Below, piece after piece: positions 12,714 to 23,662 of a stretch of DNA of 64,000 nucleotides. Location of the stretch: contig JAKUHH010000395.1 of assembly GCA_022701365.1 (NCBI GenBank), positions 799,734 to 863,733 on the forward strand, given 5' to 3'. The notes below the pieces were generated by a model. It did no database searches. It was not told where the DNA came from and saw only the letters and a list, made by a program, of their open reading frames with translations. A program made the position numbers and the translations under genes. The DNA is from Mycocentrospora acerina. Taxonomy: Eukaryota > Ascomycota > Dothideomycetes > Pleosporales. Positions within the stretch are counted from its first letter, which is position 1. Each line of letters starts with the position of its first letter.

Positions 12714-14538
12714 TCGAATTTCTTATCAATTGACTGGACGAAACTTGATACAACCATGCAACCCTTAACGCCTACAACCTCAAGACGAGCGACGCAATTC
12801 CTCGTGCTCGTCTTGGTCTCCCATTCTCGTCTCGGCTATAGTAGTTCATCAGGATTCCAACCTTTTCTTTAATTCACTCGTTTCTGATTATTTTTTACCA
12901 CAATTGTGGGGATGGTAGATTTCTTGTTTGTCAATTCAGCAAGCGTGCATTTCTCGGCGCACTCTACTATTTGGAAATTTGCCGTTTGTCTAGCTTCATC
13001 TGTTAGGTTGGATCTTTGCACATGCTTTATGGTATCTTTGATTTGGAATCCTAGTGTACTATAGTTTGTTCATTTAATTATCACTGTCGCTTACTTCCAT
13101 CTCCTCCTTACTTTCTTGATGCATCCTGACTTGGTAGATGTCCTTTGAACACAAGTTTTACACACCCTATTCAAATATTTCGTCGCCTCATGCATCAAAC
13201 TGATTGAGTACACCTGCTGTGGGACTAGGGTGCAAAAATGTATATGATCCCGGAACAATTCCCGCAGGTGAGGGATCAGGCACCAACTCTATCAGTCTTT
13301 TTCAAAAACTCTTCTCCATTCTCGACCCCAGGCATTTCCATCTTTGGTAGACTATTCCAAAGTTGTGGCGCAGCATATTAGCCGTAAGTCAAGACTGTTG
13401 GTTGCTGACTGCTGCCTAAGGGCCAGAAAACTAGTGTCAACGTGCGTTCCCAAGGATCAGAAGCGGATGCAAACCACCCACTGGAATACGCAGCAATTCT
13501 AAGGCTTTTTCCATCATCGAAAAAAATGGTCATATTCTCATCGCCGTCAATCCCGGTGAAAGTTTCTGCAAGTTTTCACCCGCCACGGACTTGCCTGGCG
13601 TGCCAGGAGCCCATCCCATGGCGCAGCCAACAATCACTGATTACTCGTGGTAGGACGAGATACTAAACACAATACTAGCTCTCAAAGACATCATTGTCCC
13701 GCCAGTTCAAGTCGTGAATCGCCGGGACGACGAGTGGCCTCTATGCCTCAGGATGCATTTACACACATAGCCCCAACCATTAGCTTCCGAACTACGGCCA
13801 TCTCCGGGAAAAGAGACTTCATTTTCTTCGAATCCAGAACTGAAATGAGGAGTACCAAATCCCCGGGAGCCTGAAATCTGAGTTCGAGGGGCAAAAAATC
13901 CCAAGTTCTCGTGGGGAGAGGCTTTTAAGTGGCCTCCCCGCCTTGCAAGGTTCACGAAATCCGCCCACTCTAATTCACCGCCACTTTGGTTCGCCTTGCA
14001 AGGTCAACAGTGGCTTTGCCTAATAATCTCACAGAAGGCGAGACTAATGGCACGGCGGTTGACACCTTGTGGTTTATCGTTCAATGCCCTGTGCGACCAT
14101 GATGCCTGGAGATTCCATTGAACTAGCGGGACGCGATTACAGGACCACGACGAGTCCTTAGTGTGGGAAATGAAGCAAAGGGGCAAAGATGGTGACGTCT
14201 GACGAGAAAGGGCAAAAGGGCAACCGTGACGATGAAGGACACGTGTGGTGGTCCTCCACCAAGTCCTTCTCGTTAGTCAAGAATGATGTGTATTTATCTC
14301 TTTGGCGCTGCTGGGTGTCTTTACAATCACAAAAGAGCGTCGAGTATCATCATTCCCCTTTTAAATTTCCTCGTCGCTCCTCATTGCTCCTCATTGCTCC
14401 TCATTGCTCCTCATTGCTCCTCACTGCCCCTCACTGCTCTGCTCTGCTCCTCATTCCGACATACAAACCCTCTACCCATCTCTCTCAGGAGTAACACAAA
14501 ACACGGACAACCCCCAACCTCTCCACCCAAATCCAAAC
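12714..14538. other. intergenic between the two cysteine-rich genes
   Basis: No coding frame with recognisable features. The first part is AT-rich 3' flank of copy 1. A short GC-richer part at 13.4-14.2 kb has only chance frames. The last 200 bp are pyrimidine-rich and contain the 10-bp tandem array listed separately, which sits in the leader or promoter of copy 2. Confidence 0.45.
14371..14450 (+). repeat. 10-bp tandem repeat (TCATTGCTCC), about 8 units
   Basis: Consecutive decamers of TCATTGCTCC, four of them identical and the others differing by one to three bases, ending about 90 bp before the start codon at 14539. The position is that of a proximal promoter or 5' leader; the pyrimidine-rich strand is the coding strand. 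Confidence 0.85.
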
Positions 14539-14787
14539 ATGCCATACATGGCACACTGCTGTATATGTGGCGCAGGACCACGCAACCTCTCCCAATACCC
14601 CGAATGTCCCTGTCCCACCAAACACGCGTGTTGCCAGGAATGCAAGAAGGAATACCACAACACGCGCTGGAGATGTTGCAAATGCAATTACGGCGACAAT
14701 GGCTATGATTTGAATGCAGGATGCTCGGATTGCATGAATCATTGGAGGTGTGGAAATTGTGTTCTCATTACCGTTGTGCAACGATGA
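14539..14787 (+). CDS. small cysteine-rich protein with two zinc-ribbon-like halves (copy 2)
   Basis: 82-residue protein with 15 cysteines. There is no signal peptide. The sequence divides into two similar halves: H-C-C-I-C at residues 6-10 with later Cys at 23, 25, 31, 32 and 35, and W-R-C-C-K-C at 44-49 followed by C62-x2-C65, H68, C71-x2-C74. The W-x-C-C-x-C core and the following C-x2-C match copy 1 (12357), which has only one such half. Zinc or other metal binding is inferred from spacing; no family name is claimed. The start codon is the first ATG after the tandem-repeat leader, and no intron is needed. Confidence that it is a real gene rests on the cysteine regularity and the nearby paralogue. 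Confidence 0.6.
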   Translation: MPYMAHCCICGAGPRNLSQYPECPCPTKHACCQECKKEYHNTRWRCCKCNYGDNGYDLNAGCSDCMNHWRCGNCVLITVVQR

Positions 14788-15999
14788 GACGAGCGAAGGA
14801 AGAGTTGAAAGGGGATACGAGCGAAGGTGAAGGATGTGAGGGTGAGTTGAACGACTGGCTAGTAGAAGAGAGATGTACTAACGCGTACAGATGTATTAGC
14901 AGTGAATGTGTAGGCGAGTGACGATGTTAGAAGGGAATTTGGGTAATGTTTGGTTTGCGAGGTACACTTCTTCTTAGATTTTTGTTGCTCATTCCGCCGC
15001 ATTGGCCTCTCAGCATGTTGTTCTTCATTAGCGATGTGGTAGTAGTATTGTAGCGTTCTCGTTTTATCGGCGTGGCATATTGTTCGGAGTCCTGGGTGCG
15101 TATGTAGCGTTCAAGCGTTGACTTCTTTTTTTTTTCAATTTGAGCGTTTCCTCCATCTCTTCCCGGGTTGAGTCAGGACAAGAATTTGTCCACTCTTACC
15201 ACTGAACCAGTTTCTTGCTTTTTCCATCTTAATCGGCGCCTTCATTCCCAACCTTCACTTACCTACTCGCCCTACTGACAATTGATGCCTAGCGACTCCC
15301 CGTCCCCTCTTTTTTTCATTTATTGTGGTACAGAAAAAGCCACTACTTGGCTTCGCCCCCTAGAATCAGCCCAAGGCATTTTTTGCCTGATTCTAACATT
15401 TCATCCGCCTTCTTCTATCCTCTCTCTCTCTGTGACAAATACCCTAGCACTAGGTCACTAGCACTCCGAGACAACCTGTGCAGTCACCTATGAGTCTTGA
15501 TCTTCCCGTCACGCAGTTCAAATGGTTGAACTCTACTAGGGGCATGTACGCGCACTTTTCGTGGTGGCTATGTGAGTGATGGATTCTTATATTGTGGGAA
15601 GTGGAGAGGTTGAGACTGGGGGATTAACATAGGCGTTGGGATGGGGCGAGCAGACCCAAAATCCCCAGAGAACACTTTGTACAAGCCTCGATTACGCAGT
15701 AGGCATGCTTGCTCTGCAGCATGATCTTTTCCTCGCCTGCAAAGTGAAGCAATGCGGTTAAGATGGCACTGAAGAAAAATCGACGACACGAGACGAAGAA
15801 AACGGGTAAAAGAAACATGTGGAAACCTATTTGTACTTCGAAAAGAAAGAAGTTGTGCTTCCAAAACTCCTTTGACTCAAAATATAAATGCTCTTGTCCT
15901 CATTACTCATGAGAACCTTTGAGCATGAGAAAAAGTGTGATATCAAAAAGCAAAAAAATCATCAACAATGTCTTCCATCGAACCTCTATCCCAGTGTTT
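14788..15999. other. intergenic, convergent 3' flanks
   Basis: Lies between the 3' ends of copy 2 (+) and the annexin gene (-). It has T-rich tracts and a CT-rich run near 15418-15432. The longest frame (15568-15864, minus, 98 codons) shows no recognisable feature. No gene seen. Confidence 0.5.
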
Positions 16000-17593
16000 T
16001 CAAGGCTTCACACAAGCAACCATGAGCTTCTCATAGTCGCCCCTTGTCTCACCCTCTATCCTCTTGACCAAATCCTTCTTATACCTCTGCTTGTACGCTA
16101 CGCTAACAGCATTCATAAAGTTCCTGTCCCAATGGCAGCGGACAACACGCTGTACGAGGAGGACATCCTTTGTGCCCAGCCCCGCCATCGACTCCTCCAG
16201 TTTGACAGCTTCGGCATCAGCGCGATTCTTGGCACGGTGGAGAAGCAGACGAAGAGCGTCCTGCATGTGGCCCGAGAAAGCGGACTTGATGGCGCCATCG
16301 AAATCCTTGTGGAAGCGCCGTTGATAGGCCTCGGAAATGGCGCGGAGCTGAGCGTCATTCTTGCTGATAAGAATCTGGCAGACTTGTGTGCCGTTCTTGC
16401 TGATCATGTTACCAAGACTTTGCTGTAGTGCAGCTACGTCTTGCTCGATCTCCTGGGGGTTGACCGGCACCGAGTCTTCGGCACGGCGCGCTCCGATGAT
16501 CATCATATACATCTGCTCGGTCCCGCCGCTTAGGTCACCGCGGAGGTCAGCCTCGAGAGTCCGCTTAAACAGCTGCTGGTACTTTATCTTGATGGCGTTG
16601 ACGTCGGCATTGCTTCGGCCAACGAGGACGTCATCGAGGATGACTTCATTTGTGCCCAATCCCTTCATTGCTTCCATCAGATTATAGCAGTCGGCTTCCA
16701 ACGGCCCCCGAGCGATCTCGACCAAACCCTTCTCAAAGTACCCGCTCAACTCTGAAATGAGGTCATCAACAAGATTCCGCATCAGACGCTGGCTATATTG
16801 GGTGCGAATAGTATTTATTTGAATCGGGTCCTTCTTGGCCATTATACCGATCAAGATCTTTTCGTTGGTACCGAATCCCTTCATGGCTTTGCGGATGCCT
16901 TCAACGTCGGCGCTTACGTCGATGTTTGCGGTCTGCTGAGGCCCGTAGCCGAGCGATGGTTGCGTGGGTGGGCCACCGCCGAAGCCGGCAACGGGGGGTG
17001 GTTGTTGATATTGCCCTGGCGGTGGTGCTCCATACTGTCCCTGAGGCGGGGGCGCGCCATACTGCCCTGGTGGAGGTGGGGCACCGTACTGACCCTGTGG
17101 TGGAGGTGCTCCGTACTGGCCCTGTGGCGGTGGTGCGCCATACTGCCCTGGAGGTGGTTGTTGGTACTGTCCAGGAGGGGGTGCGCCGTACTGTTGCGGC
17201 GGGGGAGCTCCATACTGCCCCGGTGGCGGGGCACCATACGAGTTTGGTGGGGGCGCGCCGTACTGTCCTGGAGGTGGCGGTTGGCCCCAACCCTGCTGAG
17301 GGGGCGGATGGCCTTGGACGGGGTATTGTTGGTGTTGCATTGCAGGAGGTTGTCCGAAGCCTTGCTGTGGAGGTTGGCCGTATCCTTGGGGAGGCTGTCC
17401 GTATCCTTGAGGCGGGGGTTCTGGGGAGACTATTAGTATGCGCTCAGCTTCAGCTTCAGCTCAGCCCGCTAGCAGGCGCCATGCAGTCATGAAGACTGCA
17501 TGATGCAGAGGTAGAGGCAGAGGCAAAGGCAGCAAATCGAGACTCACGGCCTTGGTAGGGCGGCTGGTAGCCACCTTGGTAGTTGTGTGCCAT
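16000..17593 (-). CDS. annexin with N-terminal Q/Y/G/P-rich repeat domain
   Basis: Calcium-dependent phospholipid-binding protein, 488 residues. Exons: 17593-17548 and 17420-16000, with a 127-bp phase-1 intron (donor GTGAGT). The junction codon is CAA and continues the same low-complexity pattern on both sides, which supports the model. Residues 1 to about 165 are tandem copies of a GQYGAPPP-type unit, comparable to the tails of annexin VII and XI and to other PYG-rich fungal annexins. The C-terminal part is the annexin core: MKGFGTNEKIL, MKGLGTNEVIL and MAGLGTKDVLL mark repeats with G-x-GT calcium loops, and the third repeat is more divergent, as is usual in fungi. The tail probably mediates self-association or partner binding (inference). 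The start is the first ATG of a short exon and gives MAHNYQGGYQPP. Confidence 0.93.
16975..17420 (-). repeat. coding tandem repeat of annexin tail
   Basis: About a dozen degenerate copies of a 24-36-bp unit encoding GQYGAPPP with variable spacers (Q, PG, QQ). Codon choice varies between copies, so the array is old enough to have diverged at silent sites while keeping the peptide. Confidence 0.8.
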
Positions 17594-18870
17594 TGACGAG
17601 TTCTTGGAGATTGGAGCTTTGAGGCAGCGGCAGATGAAACGTAGTCAGGAAAGTAAATAAAAGTATCACGCGACGAGAGGTCTCATAAAAGGTTGCAGCG
17701 GAGAATAGCAGCTGGGCGAGCTGCGCAACTAAGAGGCGCAAGAGACTCAGCCCCCCGCCGCTGGTGGGGCATTAAAGGATGACGGAGAACGCCAATAATT
17801 AGGCCCAAAGCCAAGCTGAGGTTCCTGGATGCTCATGATTCGACCGAATCAATGGTTCGCATGTCAGCTGAGCACACTCTTTGGGCACAAATGCGTAAGG
17901 CTGCCCATGGCTTGCTGCGGCTTGCTGTTGTGGCAGGGCAGCGCCGCATCGTGCGATAGGCCTTGCTGCCTATTGACCGATCCGTGCTTGTACATTGGTG
18001 TAGCTGTGGCTATAAAGGTTGTTGGGGGTGAAGAGTTGTTGTCGAGATCAAAGAGCGTGTATGAGACGATGGTTGGGCTAGCAAGACCAGGTGTTGGTTG
18101 TGGTTGTAGTTGTAGTTGTAGGGCGGGTGACTGTCAAGTAGATCGTCATCGGTGAGCTTCCTGATCCTCGCCCCATCAGCTGGTAAACGGTAGCTTCATC
18201 AACCTCATGCTCTCCAGATTTTCACGTCTCTTCAATCTGTGCAACAGGACTCTCGCCTCTCCGCCATCCTATGCGCCTCAAACGGTCATCCAACGTAGAA
18301 CATCCTTCCTTCTCGAACAAGCACTCTATTTGCAGCCAAGTCCCACTAAGCCCAGGCGTTTTCTCCCATCCAACCCACGCGTTCTCGAGACCCCTCTGCC
18401 AAGCACCTGACATCATCCCCACCCGTTATTTGCCATTACGGATCATCATGCGCAGCACAAAAGTCGCCTTGCGCCGGAGTGCAGCCTTGACAAATACCAC
18501 TCGTGATATTGGAGAGGCGAGCTAAAACGGCTTCTCGGCAACGACATGATGGTCTCGGGGCAGGTATTTTGGTGTCGAGATTTCTGCAAAGAAGTATATA
18601 GTTTTAGGTGGGGATTGTATCGTTGAGGAGCAGACAAGACCAGAAAACTCCCAAGCAAGTTACGCAATACACTTTCTCGGCGCTGCAAACCAAGATAACC
18701 CTCTCTCTCGGCACTGTCCATCACTTTTCAACGTTGAAGAAGCGTATTTTTTCCTTGAAAAGACAAGATTCGAAATTCTTCCATCTATACATTCCCATAC
18801 ATTCTCCCTTTACTCCACTCATATTACAATCCCATCAGTACCATCACACATCAATCCCCCCCCAAAAGAA
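17594..18870. other. intergenic, divergent promoters
   Basis: Sits upstream of both the annexin gene (-) and the small gene at 18871 (+). A GTTGTA-type hexamer run is at about 18096-18120. Short frames such as 18207-18410 (67 codons) have no recognisable feature. The 100 bp before 18871 are pyrimidine-rich. Confidence 0.45.
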
Positions 18871-19335
18871 ATGTCCTCATACAACTCCTCCCACTCGACA
18901 TCCCACCGTCCACAACAACCACCCTACCCCACAACCCCCGAGCCACACTCCCAACAACAAACGTATTTCCCACGCGCCCCTTCCCCACCCAGTCCCAGTG
19001 CTGGTGCTGGTACTGGTACTGGTACTCGTAGTCTCGTCTTCCAACCGCCGACCCACCCACCTCCACACCACTACTACCAACAACAACAACAGCAACAAGC
19101 CATCGCCATACCAATCCCCCACCCCCCACAACAGCAACACTACCAATACGAATACGAATACCAATACCAACTCCAACAATACCAACAACACCCACCCTAC
19201 CAACAGCAACCCCACCACCCCAAAACCAAACACTCAACAGACACCCATGACATCGAGCGCCGCCCCACCCTCGGCGGCAGCCTGTTGAGTTTCGCAGGGA
19301 AAATGGGGCACTTTTTGGGGAGTAGTCGGCGGTGA
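18871..19335 (+). CDS. small low-complexity (Gln/Pro/Tyr/His-rich) protein
   Basis: 154 residues, function unknown. Residues 1-120 are dominated by Ser/His/Pro/Gln, with a seven-Gln run and a QYEYEYQYQ stretch. Only the last 28 residues look structured: DIERRPTLGGSLLSFAGKMG ending GSSRR, with alternating hydrophobic positions that could form an amphipathic helix. No signal peptide or membrane segment. Support for a real gene: an ATG preceded by a pyrimidine-rich leader, a frame that avoids stops through repetitive sequence and ends in the non-repetitive tail, and a pentamer array 60 bp after the stop as at other genes here. The repetitive composition could keep a frame open by chance. Confidence 0.45.
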   Translation: MSSYNSSHSTSHRPQQPPYPTTPEPHSQQQTYFPRAPSPPSPSAGAGTGTGTRSLVFQPPTHPPPHHYYQQQQQQQAIAIPIPHPPQQQHYQYEYEYQYQLQQYQQHPPYQQQPHHPKTKHSTDTHDIERRPTLGGSLLSFAGKMGHFLGSSRR

Positions 19336-20507
19336 GAGAGTGAGATGGTACATGGATTTTTCGTACTCTTGGCTATGTTATCAAGACAGTTTTAGATTGG
19401 ATTGGATTGGATTGGGTTGTTTGTGGTGCAAGGCTAGGCAAAGTAAAGTAGAGGGAATATAGAGGGGTGGAGATTAGTAATGGTAATTAATGAAAAGATG
19501 ATATGGTAGTGGTGGTGGTGGTGGTGAAGAAGAAGAAGGAGAAGAAGAAGATACCATATCAATTGTATAAACAAGTATTTTTTATTATTATAATTATTAT
19601 TATGATTATTATATATCTCTATATTTACCTATAAAAAACCAACCAACTAACCAACCAACAAACCAAAGCACGACATGACATGACATGACCAATCTACCAT
19701 TTCCCCATTTGAACAACATAAGAATTGCCTACTACTTTCATTATAGAAAAAAAGACATTTCAAAATGAACAAGTACTAGTGATATAGCGTATTATAGTAT
19801 GGTAATGTCTAGTCTAGTCTAGTTTGATACGTGTGCATGTGTGTATATATACACATACAAGTATAATGTACGCTGTGCCAGTCCAATCCAATCCAATCCG
19901 ATCCAATCCAACATCTAGGTAACAGAATACAACGCAATACAACACAACACAATACAACGCAAAGCCACAATCTATTCAGCAGAAAAGACGACACAGGAGA
20001 CTAGAAACCACAATGCTAAAAACAATAGAAAAACAATACACGATGCTTCTGCATCTGATCTGCATCTACCTCTCTGCTTGTCCGGCTCTCCCCAACTTCA
20101 GCGCTTGAAGTTGTTGTATTCTTGCCTAGCAATAAACACACATGTACACGACAAAAGAAAACAAGAAGAAAAAAACGCCATGCCAATGACCTCTATACGC
20201 CGATTTTCCCTTGGCGCTGCTTTTTTGTCCAGGGCCTCCATCTGTCATCGTTGATAGGTACGCCGACGATTCTGGCGTTCGAATCGCCGCGTACTGGCAA
20301 AGTGGTTGCGTCTTGCCACAACCACTGCGCGAGTCGAGTCGAATTGGCGACCCGGGGGATTCACATGGACTAGTGACGCCCCAGCACCCATGTTGGATAT
20401 TCCCTGTTCCAATCCTCCCGTCCATCGAATCAAACCGAGTGGTGGAGATGCCGTCACGCACCACGATCGCGTCTTTGATCGTTTGTTCGCTCGCTCACGT
20501 GTCTCGT
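19336..20507. other. intergenic, microsatellite-rich and AT-rich
   Basis: Lies between the 3' ends of the small gene and the GT32 gene. It contains (ATTGG)n at 19395-19415, (GGT)n then (GAA)n at 19507-19552, (TCTAG)n at 19803-19820 and (TCCAA)n at 19881-19911, with AT-rich sequence between. No gene is seen; open frames are repeat-driven. Confidence 0.55.
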
Positions 20508-21748
20508 TCAGGGATAGACCTCGCCAATGTGGCGCAGATTCTCGGGCTTCCAGGTACCTGTCGCTAGTCAGTATCATGCAATGGAAAGAGCAATGTCGAA
20601 TATTAAAAAAAAAAAAAAAGAAGAGAATGGAGATGCATACCTTCAAACTGGTGCTTGACAAAAGCCATTGGATCATCATCTTCACCAGCACCCATGGTCT
20701 TGACTCCCGGGCTGAAGCTCGTAATGGGCAGGACAACGACGTCGCCAACCTTCTTCGGGGTCTTCATGCCGGTGAAGTTCTCCCAGGTGATGTTGCTCTT
20801 GCTGGCACTCAGATCAAAGTAATCAGGGTTGTTGAAAAAGGCAAAGATGGTGTCTGTCCAGATGGCCGGGCCAGTAAACTCGATAATAGTCTTGTGGTCC
20901 TTGTTGAGTCTGCCCTCGGCCTTGCGCTTGAGCGTCTCCTTTGTAATGTGTGCGACGACGTCGACGAGGATCGGGTGGCCGGGCTTGGACTGGATGGTCC
21001 ACTGGCAGAACTGGATGCGGCGAGAGTACCACTCGGCCCAGTCTGGGCGGTCGGGGTCGGCCTCGATGCCAATGACCATGCCGTAGGTGTTTGCAGGCAC
21101 ATTAGCAGGAACCCACTCTGTCGCGCTCTTCAGTGCCGAGGTGTCAATGTCCGAGTAGATGCCTCCCCTGGCGAGTAGAATGAGGTAGCGGAAGAAATCT
21201 GCCTTTAGCACGGGCAGAGGCAGCAAGGTGTATGCCTCGAGAACCTCGGGAATCGAGGCATACAAGTGCCTGATGAGGTGAACGGCGACATTGTCGGTAA
21301 TGACCTCGTGCACAAAAGTCGGGTGGTGAATAGTCCAGCTGGCCTCGGCCTCGCGAAAGGCCTCTGGGAATTCGCCCTGGGCCGGCGTGTGTTTCCACGT
21401 CTGCCAGATGTAGGCGGGGGTCTTGGAGTCGACGTCGTAGGGGAACTGGTACTCGAGCTGCTCGCGCAGGGGCCTCTGCTTCAGCTCGTCCATGCTGTAC
21501 TGCGTCTTTGGCTTCTTGGGTGGGGCGTCTGGCGTGTTGAAAGATTCGTCGAGCTTGGCCGTGCCTTTTGCATCCTCCTTTGCGGTTTCCTGCGCGGGGT
21601 GCTTGGGCGGCTCCCAGGCGCTGGGCCGCGGGAGGTCGTGGGCGTTGCGGAAAGTCGGGGTGCTGCTGCTCGCATGGCTCGACTTGAAGACGAAGAAGAG
21701 GGTGAGGCAGGCAAGCGAAAGCACAAGCGCTTTCTTGAAGGTGAGCAT
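20508..21748 (-). CDS. GT32 family alpha-1,6-mannosyltransferase, OCH1-like
   Basis: Predicted Golgi type II membrane enzyme that transfers mannose from GDP-mannose to N-glycans. Exons: 21748-20641 and 20557-20508, with an 83-bp phase-1 intron. The intron-terminal codons give HQFEG then TWKPENLRHIGEVYP and a stop, the expected OCH1-type C-terminus, which confirms the splice. N-terminal MLTFKKALVLSLACLTLFFV is a signal anchor, followed by a Pro/Lys-rich stem to about residue 85. The GT32 core starts at IPAYIWQTWK-like sequence (here PAYIWQTWKH, 111-120), and the metal-binding DXD is at 200-202 in GGIYSDIDT. The frame is open for 161 codons upstream of the chosen ATG, but that stretch is low complexity and starts without ATG, so it is read as leader. 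385 residues, normal for the family. OCH1 versus an OCH1-like paralogue cannot be separated here. Confidence 0.9.
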
Positions 21749-23630
21749 TGTGGCGGGGCGGTGAGGGGCGGTGAGGTGAGGTGAGGCGAGGTGAGGCGAG
21801 GGCAGGTGAGATGATGCGAGGGCGAGGGCGAGGGCGAGGGGAGAGGCGGCTGGGGCTGGGGCTGGCGAGGATCTTGTGCGTCGAGGTGGTGCCGGAGGTG
21901 GCAGGCGGGCCTTTTGGGGGCAATTGTCTCTGGCCGTTCGCTCGCTGGGGGAGTCGGTGTCCTTATCTGCACAACACGGGCTGCTTGCTCGTTTTGGTGA
22001 TGGGCGACTGAGCAGATTACGCGGGTCGAGGTTCGGTTGAGCAGAGCAGGATGAGAACAAAGCAGGCCGGGAACAGCAAAAACACAAAGGCGGCGCACAA
22101 AGGGGAAAGCAGCAGACGGGAAACGGTGCAGACGGCAGCGAGGCGAGAAACGAGCAGGCGGTCCTTTTTGTTCGTGAAGCAGCGTCTTTTTTGCATGGCG
22201 ACCTTTGACACGCGGGCAGGGGTCGGGGCACGACGCTCGACTAATTTGTGAAACTACGGCGCTAACGCTGTCGTTCCATCAACCTTCCCGACACAGGCTG
22301 GCCTGCTCCCAACGTCAGGCCCAGGAGAGGCTGCTGCCCGTGGCCCGCCCAGCACTCGCCGGCTGCCATTTGCCATTTGCCCGCGGCCATCTGCTGCATT
22401 TGCCATGCGCCATCGGCCATCTGCCAGCGACCTACCCGCTCGCTGATCCAGCACTCGTCTGCGCGCCTTGCTGCAACGGGGGCTAGTCCACCAGGCGTCA
22501 CCGTGCATGAGATTGCGCACAAGTTGGTTGAGGAGCTTATCCCACGCGCATCCATCGCATTACATGTCCGCCGGCGCCCGCACCCCGAACCAGTCACGCC
22601 TTTTGTTGACGCGAGGTTTGCTTTGATCAGATACATACGCCACTTGGCTGGGCAAGTCTGCATTCAACCTGCGCGTCAGCATCTCCCCCAATGGTGCTCA
22701 CCTCGTTCCTGTCGACGCATAAACACACACATGCTTTTTTAAGCACGTTACTCACCTCATCTCCTCTTGTACTCCACCCTCTGCATCCTTCCATCCATCC
22801 ATCCACTTCTCCATCCTGTCACCCCGTATGCTATGAACAAACCCGCACCCTACATTTCGCCGTTACCTGCCAAGCCCGCCGCGCGTCCGGAAGGCTGAAA
22901 CGCCATCCGGATCCTGGCCTTGAGCCCCTGGCCGTGGCCCAAGCTTCAGCCCTAGCTTCCAGCCGAGTCGGTCGCAGTCGCAATTTTTAGCATCAAACTC
23001 GCAACCCGTCGTGGACGTCGTCGTCGTCGATTCGTCATCGACTGCTTTGCCCACCTACGGATCAGCATGAACACCAGCGTCTATATCAGCATCTCGAAAT
23101 ATAGTACAATATAATATAGTACATTCAGTCAATCATCTGTAGAATCCCCGCCACAAGCCCCAGTGGCCGCGCACACATATACACGCGTAAAACTAGCTAG
23201 CTAGCTACTATAGCTGGCGCAACACTACCAACCAACCACCTATCTGTCCTATCCTACCCTATCCTATCCTATCCTATCCTATCCTATCATCCCACCCCAT
23301 CTACACACGAGATGGATGACAATGCACAAACGCATGCACCTATACACACTATACATGCAGCTAGATAGATGGATAGATGAATACGTAGATACGTAGATAC
23401 ACGGCCTTCTAGGCAAAAAATCAATAAATCAATACTTGCTCTGCATCGATCGAGCTACCTACCCACGACTAACTACTGGTGGACAATACGCGTCCATACG
23501 TCCCGTCGCGGAGGATATCACTCCCGCGAATACCTACCTCCGCAACCAACATGCAGGGCTAGTGAACGAGATGCGATGCGATGCGATGTGACGCGATGTG
23601 ATGAGATGACAAGTGCCTAGGCTTTTCTTA

Positions 23631-23662
<32 letters not shown>

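Noticed and set aside
16798..17492. Plus-strand frames of 188-212 codons opposite the annexin tail
   Set aside because: Products of the GC-rich tandem repeat read backwards (Trp/Arg/Leu repeats).
18608..19288. 226-codon frame overlapping the small Gln-rich gene in another frame
   Set aside because: Asn/Thr/Pro repeat artefact of CAACAA-type sequence; the other frame ends in a non-repetitive tail.
20306..21178. 290-codon plus-strand frame opposite the GT32 gene
   Set aside because: Antisense of the catalytic domain; no motif, and the GT32 frame is unambiguous.
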